Shown here piece after piece: positions 59,016 through 64,000 of a DNA stretch of 64,000 nucleotides. How positions within the stretch are numbered: the stretch's first letter is position 1; each line of letters opens with the position of its first letter. A program made the position numbers and the translations under genes. The DNA is taken from NCBI GenBank assembly GCA_015178975.1, contig WHVD01000001.1, positions 124,001-188,000 on the forward strand, in the 5' to 3' direction. Under the pieces are notes generated by a model that worked only from the letters and a program-made list of their open reading frames with translations, was not told where the DNA came from and did not search any database. The DNA is from Hysterangium stoloniferum. Lineage: Eukaryota; Basidiomycota; Agaricomycetes; Hysterangiales; Hysterangiaceae.

Positions 59016-61538
59016 GTACCCCCCTGTTAGGCTGAAATCCCATAGAGGCAATTAGTATAAGGCCCACCTCAGTAGAGCCTGTGGACTAACTAACAGAGGG
59101 ATATCCAGAGAGAAAAGGATAAGGAGGTGCCTCTGCTAGATGTTCCAAAACATGGGGGTGTCTAAAAATAGAATGATAGCTTACCCTCAATGGTCCATAA
59201 CTATCTACTCTATCCTAGAATATTCCTAGAGGATGGAACAGTCCTCTGAAAAATGTGAGAAAAATATAGGAAACAATATAAAATAACCTCTAAGGGTTAG
59301 TAAGTATAGACATGACAAAAACCAAGAGACAAGACATAGAATGTCCCCTTACATCACTCCCTCCTCTAAGGTATATGTATCACCTTGAGATACCAACTTC
59401 AGTGGAAAATCTAGTGAAATTGCAAAGCCTCAAAGTGTGCAGCCCTGATACAACGTGGAGCATCTGTATTCTCCTGGTAGAATTGAGCAACTAGATCTGG
59501 AGCCTTAATATCCTTCTCTGAAACCCATTCATTGTGCTCATATCCATAACCTTCCCATTTGATCAGGAATTGGAGTTGGTTCTGAAAATGCCTACTGTTG
59601 AGGATCTTTTCAACATGATATTCCTCTTCACCTTCCACTAGTACTGGTTTTGGTGCTGGTAGAGCACGGTGCCCTGGAAATGGGTCTTCAGGTGCTGGGG
59701 TCAGTTTCACCACCTTAAACACTGGGTGAAGGTGATGCAAGGAATTGGGGAGTTGTAGGTGATAGACATGCAACCTACTTTGGCCTGTATAGTAAAAGGA
59801 CCCAAGTTATGGTGGGATAGTTTAATTGATGGCCTAGTAGTTCTAATATCACTAGCATCTAGATACACTTTATCTCCAACCTTGAAATCAGGAGCTGGTA
59901 TCCAATGTTGATTGTAATATCTTGCCGTATCCTCTTTGGCCTTAGCCAGAGCTGCCTTGGCCTCTTCCAGTGCATGGGCCATCCTATCCTTAAACTCATT
60001 GACTGATTCCAGATAGGACTGAGTTTGATGTGTTCGAATCCTTACATGGATGATAGCCTGTATCTAGCATGAAGGGAGTCTGCTGTGTACTAGAGTGAGA
60101 CACATTGTTGTGACTGAACTCAGCCAATGGGAGAAGCTCATCCCAATCATCTTGGCACTCATTGATCCAGACTCTTAAGTACTGTTCCAGTTCTTGGTTG
60201 ACCCATTCTGTTTGGCCATCAGCCTGAGGATGATAAGCTGTGGTAGGGGACAGTTTGATTCCTAGTAAATGAGACAACTCTTTAGTGAATTCTGCCACAA
60301 ATTGAGGGCCACAATCAGATACCACTTGTCTAGGTAATCCATGCAGTTTCCATACATAAGTAAGGAATAACCATGTAGCACCTAGTGCTGTGATTGTGGT
60401 GTTAGTTGGAATGAAATGAGCTTGTTTGCTTATGGAGTCCACCACTACCATAATGGAATCAAAACCATGGGCTTCCGGAAGTTCTACAATAAAGTCCACA
60501 CTTATAGTGTCCCATCTACCTTCAGGGATGAGAAGAGGTTCCAACTCTCCTATGGGTTTCCAACGTTGAACCTTGGTCCTTAAACAAGGGTCACAAGTAG
60601 CAACATAATGTCCAATGTACCGGGACATTCGTGGCCACCAGTAGTTATGTGGAACCAACTCTAAGGTTTTCCATTGACCATGATGACCACCAATGCAGGA
60701 TGCTATGATACTATAAGCCTTCAGAGTTCTGGGTCATTTGGGATATAGATCTTGCCATGAAAGTAAAGGATGCCCTGTACCTCTGACAACTCTGCAGTCA
60801 AGACTCTCTGAGAGTTGCCCTGTTGAAGCTCTCGTGCTGCCTTAGCCACTGTATCCTCTCAGAGTCCCATTCATCCTGCTCTGTGGATCTTATACAGGAT
60901 ATCCTGTTCTTCCCCCACCAGAGTCAGACCCTCCAGGGTCTGATTTGAAACAAGGCAGGTTGTAGAAGTGTCACATTTGTGTTGTCCTCTGAACCTGTAC
61001 CATGATCTGGCCTTCATGACAGAGCATCTGGTTTTCCCATTGATTTTCCAGGTTTATGGAATAGATCATACTCAAAGTGAGAGAGGAATAGTGACCACCT
61101 AGCCTGTCTACAATTGAGTTTTCGAGCTGACCTGAAATACTGAAGGTTCTGATGGTCAGTCCAGATCTCCACTTTGTGTTGGGCCCCTTCCAAGAAGTGA
61201 CGCCATTCTTCTAAAGCCCAGATGATGGATAGCAGTTCTTTGTCATAGATCTCATAGTTCCATTCTACCGCATTCAGACTTTTAGAGTAGAATGCCACTG
61301 GATGCCACTTCCCATCTGAGTCAGATCACTGAGACAGAACAGCTCCTGTGGCAAAGTCTGAACTATCTGCCTCAATTTGGAAAGGCTGATTGTCATCTGG
61401 GAGTGCAAGGACTGGGGCTGAGGTCACCCGATCTTTAATCACATTGAATGCTTCTTGGGCCTCTGCTGACCACTTCCAGGAAGCATCTTTCCCAGTAAGG
61501 TCAAACAATGGATGTGCAATCTTGGTGAAGTCTTGAAT

Positions 61539-62285
61539 TGTTACGACCATGTCGCAACCCGATGGTCCCCGAGGTTATCACCACCTATCGACAATTCAAG
61601 TCATCGCTCAAGTCCCCACATCGGAAGCTGTTGGTTTCCCGATGCTGACGTATACCTTCATGGTGATCAAACTCCATTTATGCCCCCATCAAAATATATT
61701 CGTACTATCTGGTTAAACTCTGATACGTCCCTTTTTATTATGATGATCTGCTCTACTCTACATTTCACATATGTCTATATATACTTGTAACCCTCGGACT
61801 ATTTCCTTTTCTCGTAATTCTGCTCTCGGTTATCCTACAGCCTCTGAACTAATCATAACCTTCCCGTTCCTAGTCAAGCTTATGTATTTGTCAATGCCGT
61901 TTTCCACTCTTCTCCTAGTTAGTATTTCCTAGATGCTGAATACTTGTATATGAACCCATTGTAGTTGTAACTACTAGGCAATCAGAATATCGACTCAGAA
62001 TATCCTCTTACATTTATAGAAGTCTCATACTAAGTACTCTGCTATCCGCCTTCACGTGTGCTTGCCCACTCTCGGTCCCCGACCCCTTGGTCCGACACTT
62101 GACTTATCCCTCATTTCCAATTGGTAGTTTCGCTGAGAGGTATTTATTAGGACTAGTCTTCACCCACCCAAAATTTAAGGACACCTGATGGTTAACTGTG
62201 AGGGCACAGCACATAAGCTGAAGCCAAGTCCTTCCGATCGGTCCCCATCAGCCCACCGACACTAGTCAGTTTTTAGTTCTTAACA
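61539..62285 (+). mobile_element. solo LTR 'D' inserted in gypsy 3
   Basis: 747 bp, TGTTACGACCATG...GTTCTTAACA, flanked by TGAAT/TGGAT (one transition apart). It carries GCACATAAGCTGAAGCCAAG at about 62209-62228. Confidence 0.83.
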
Positions 62286-62395
62286 TGGATGAAGCGACAG
62301 TAGAAATTGGCAAAACCTAAGAATGCCTGTACATCCTTCTTATTCTTGGGAATAGGCCATTCTAACACCCCTGCTATTTTAACTGGATTCATCTC

Positions 62396-63235
62396 TGTTA
62401 CGACCGGACAATCCCGCCGGACTCCGGGCACTAACCCATACGCCCCCACACGCTACAAGCACCAATTGTCTGTTTATAGGATTTCCCGCCCAGACTCCGT
62501 TACGTCAAGACTAGTTACGTTCGACCTCATTACGACACATATCAGTCACCAGACTTACCCTGGACTCTGTCTCTGTCTATGTCCGTCTTCATCCCATGCA
62601 TCAGTCACCGGACCCCGCTCAGAATCCCATCAGCACTCTAATCGAGCCCTGTTCCCATTTTAGTCAAATGACCTGTGACGATTTAGGACTCCACTCCCGC
62701 TCCATTTCCCGTTATGGGTTATGCTTTGTCACGATTCAGACTCCGCTCCATTCCATTCCATTCCTAACACCAATTTGGTGTTTACTATTCCCATTTCATG
62801 TTTTGTTAGTTTCGTTTCGCCATTACTGGATTTGGTATGTCATTCACTCCATGGTCTATATAAACTGGCAGATGTTGTACATACAATCCAGTCAGAAAAT
62901 TAGCTTAGATTCCCCCCAGTAATCTAATAACATTTTCCACTCTAAAACCTTACTTGATTCACATCGCTCACACTAGTCAGAGCCCATGGGCTCCGGCGCA
63001 TCTATCTCTCTCAACTATCTCAACTCATGATCCACGACCTCCGACTTACGACCCATGACCCCCAACTTATGACCTACGACCCACAAACCCCGCCCGGGCT
63101 CCCCGGGACTCCTGTCCACCTGTCTGAAATTGGACAACACAATCTAGCGAGGGTGCAGCCTATAAGCTGAAGCCAAGTCCTACCAGATATCCCATGGGTT
63201 TCTCCAGAAACCCGGCCTGTGTGTGTATCCTAACA
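62396..63235 (+). mobile_element. solo LTR 'A' inserted in gypsy 3
   Basis: 840 bp, TGTTACGACCGG...TGTATCCTAACA, flanked by ATCTC (62391-62395, 63236-63240). Close to the LTRs of gypsy 1. Confidence 0.93.
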
Positions 63236-64000
63236 ATCTCCATGTGTCCATGGGAAATGATAAGCCCCAAGTATTCAATCTTGGTCTTCTCAAACTCACA
63301 CTTCTCAGGACATGTATAGCTTATGATGTTGCAGTCACCCCAAGACTAATCATAGGACTTGGCAATGCTCCTCTAGAGTCTTGGTGTAAATCAGGATATC
63401 ATCCAGATATACACACACCACTCCTTCTTGAATCAGGTCTGCAAAAATATCATTCATCATGGTCTGGAAGGTGGCTGGACTATTGGTGAGTCCAAAGAAC
63501 ATTACCAATGGTTCAAACAGCCCTCTATTGGTACGAAAGGCTGCCTTCCACTCATCACCCTCCTTAATGTGAATGTTATTATACCCCCACTAGACATCCA
63601 ACTTGGTGAAGTACCAAGCTCCTTGGAGTTGGTTCACCAGTTCTGAGATCAGTAGAATAGGGTAGCAGTTCTTCACTGTGATGGTGTTTAGTTCACAATA
63701 GTTTTGGACTAGTCGCAAGGATCCATCCTTCTTTTTGATGAAGAACACTGGGGAGGCCATGGGAGACTTGGAGAGGCAGATGTGCCCAGTTTCTAAACTC
63801 TTCTTGAGGAATTCATCCAGTTGCACCTGCTCAGATGGGGACAAAGGATAGACCTTGCTGTTGGTGGCCTTAGCACCAAGTTCTAGTTCAATGGCATGGT
63901 CCCAGATCTTGCATTCTGGGAGGGTGTCAAAGGACTCCTTTAAAAAGACATCCTCAAACTCCTGTAGATATCCTGGGACTTTGGCCTCTTCTTGGAAATT

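Larger units (their letters stand above)
58439..64000 (-). mobile_element. Ty3/gypsy chromovirus (gypsy 3), minus strand, runs off the window, broken
   Basis: Fossil. The 3' LTR is 58439-59015 (family C). Moving 5': chromodomain (about 59.64-59.47 kb, EYHVEKILNSRHF), integrase (about 60.66-59.70 kb), RNase H (about 61.3-61.0 kb) and reverse transcriptase (about 61.55-61.33 kb and 63.85-63.24 kb). The last is split by two solo LTRs (61539-62285 and 62396-63235). Gag, protease and the 5' LTR are beyond the window end. It has no antisense region; the pol-LTR gap is only about 0.4 kb. Several breaks. It interrupts copia 2. Confidence 0.9.

Overview
The window looks like a chromosome segment of a basidiomycete fungus, most likely an Agaricomycete. 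Its genes carry many 47-70 bp GT-AG introns. The repeats are dominated by chromodomain Ty3/gypsy and Ty1/copia elements, and transposon decay is concentrated at CpG. A repeat-rich ectomycorrhizal-type genome would fit, but the species cannot be named from sequence alone.

The first 17 kb are gene-rich and all on the plus strand. They hold the C-terminal end of a membrane protein with a proline-rich tail, an intron-bearing tRNA-Leu(UAG), and a 12-exon SNF2 remodeler of the LSH/DDM1/Irc5 type whose P-loop is completed by a 4-nt microexon. Next come a decayed tandem copy of that gene's last exon, a two-domain alpha/beta hydrolase plus trypsin-like protein that has lost key residues in both domains, and an SLC25 mitochondrial carrier split into about 13 exons. 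A tandem pair of BCS1-type AAA ATPases closes the block.

From 17.5 to 48 kb the sequence is a stack of nested retroelements, most bounded by readable 5-bp target-site duplications. They are a small copia element (17570-22136); solo LTR 'G' (24412-34471) containing gypsy 1 (25562-34219), which contains a solo-LTR-like insert (29473-30099); and solo LTR 'A' (35434-43976) containing gypsy 2 (36096-43796), which contains another solo LTR 'A'. Several free-standing solo LTRs follow, with a CpG-decayed third fragment of the BCS1-type gene and a LINE-type RNase H fragment. Both gypsy 1 and gypsy 2 carry an antisense reading region between pol and the 3' LTR with a Gal4-type zinc-cluster spacing, the most unusual feature of the window.

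From 49.9 to 51.9 kb lies an apparently intact minus-strand relative of the 6.8-kb hydrolase, with its catalytic serine present and a long Asp-rich 13-residue repeat tail. The rest, to 64 kb, is a second stack on the minus strand. Copia 2 is interrupted by a head-to-head Tc1-like inverted dimer, itself hit by a solo LTR, and by gypsy 3, which runs off the window end and carries two more solo LTRs. All calls rest on reading the sequence; no database search was run.
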